In this document: positions 21,565 to 21,677 of the stretch, one piece after another
Position numbering within the stretch: the first letter of the stretch is position 1
Layout of the letters: the number at the start of each line of letters is the position of its first letter
DNA from: Solirubrobacteraceae bacterium
GTDB lineage: Bacteria > Actinomycetota > Thermoleophilia > Solirubrobacterales > Solirubrobacteraceae
Assembly (NCBI GenBank): GCA_016462245.1
Contig: JAEMTR010000009.1
Location: forward strand, 1 to 21,677
Reading direction: 5' to 3'
Length of the DNA stretch: 21,677 bases
Notes under the pieces: generated by a model
Databases searched by the model: none
What the model was told of the DNA's origin: nothing
What the model saw: the letters and a program-made list of their open reading frames with translations, nothing else
Translations under genes and position numbers: made by a program

Positions 21565-21677
21565 CTAGGAGCTGAAGGCGGCGTCGAGCGCGACGCCGTA
21601 GAGGATGTCGTGCTCGGAAACTTCGACCTCGTCAAGCCCGAAGGCCTCGATCACGCGGACGAGTATTTGGGTGCCGG
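21565..21677 (-). CDS. C-terminal end of a probable Ppx/GppA phosphatase (cut by window end)
   Basis: On the - strand the last 37 codons are open and end with TAG at 21565-21567, nine bases from the end of the convergent thiamine-diphosphate enzyme gene. The visible peptide includes ILVRVIEAFGLDEVEVSEHD followed by ILYGVALDAAF. This resembles the C-terminal helix and end of exopolyphosphatase/pppGpp phosphohydrolases (FGLDEVxVSExDILxGxAL). Only the tail is seen, so the family call rests on that one segment. ppx usually follows eno and DivIC in Actinobacteria, which is consistent with finding it on this segment. Confidence 0.7.
   Translation of the reverse strand, partial: GTQILVRVIEAFGLDEVEVSEHDILYGVALDAAFSS

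Noticed and set aside
1..21677. Insertion sequences, prophage or integrated elements
   Set aside because: No transposase, integrase, phage gene or terminal inverted repeats are seen; the single tRNA has no neighbouring integrase or repeated 3' end.

Overview
The window is a dense, GC-rich bacterial chromosome segment with no sign of mobile DNA. Actinobacterial character comes from three things: a mazG-eno-DivIC/FtsB gene order, a c-di-AMP (ydaO-type) riboswitch in front of a cell-wall peptidase, and many transcription units that start with a bare TAnnnT -10 box directly before the start codon. CsrA, an FbaB-type aldolase and the style of the fused sigma factor fit a deep actinobacterial class such as Thermoleophilia (Solirubrobacterales). 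That placement is inference from gene content.

Layout. Positions 1-2314 hold the tail of a membrane-anchored protein overlapping a secreted family 2 glycoside hydrolase. Positions 2381-9135 are information-processing and quality-control genes on the + strand: ribosomal protein L25 (rplY), peptidyl-tRNA hydrolase (pth), transcription-repair coupling factor (mfd), a parvulin-like lipoprotein chaperone and mazG. mazG overlaps enolase (eno), followed by a DivIC/FtsB divisome protein and a 107-residue protein of unknown function. Positions 11216-12904 hold an unknown protein with an RG-rich linker (- strand), divergent csrA (+), a small membrane protein (-) and a nuclease-like lipoprotein (-). Class I fructose-bisphosphate aldolase (fbaB, -) is divergent from a rhomboid-like protein with a zinc ribbon (+). 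Then comes a translationally coupled set: unknown protein, UPF0173 metallo-hydrolase, and a stand-alone Lrp/AsnC effector domain. A single-pass membrane protein follows, then a long sigma factor fused to a zinc anti-sigma-like domain and a proline-rich repeat tail (-). tRNA-Leu(UAA), an M23 peptidase with its c-di-AMP riboswitch (-), an acetolactate-synthase-like enzyme (+) and the C-terminus of a probable Ppx/GppA phosphatase (-, cut by the window end) complete the segment.

How the genes fit together. Most are housekeeping: translation (rplY, pth, tRNA-Leu), repair (mfd), nucleotide sanitation (mazG), glycolysis (eno, fbaB), division (DivIC) and envelope remodelling (M23, parvulin lipoprotein). 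The regulatory layer is the more unusual part: leaderless promoters on about ten units, an orphan csrA, a one-chain sigma/anti-sigma protein whose promoter overlaps that of tRNA-Leu, and second-messenger control of the M23 gene. I see no clearly new multi-gene system. There is no gap above 300 bases without a gene; the longest (19665-19905) contains the riboswitch and two divergent promoters.
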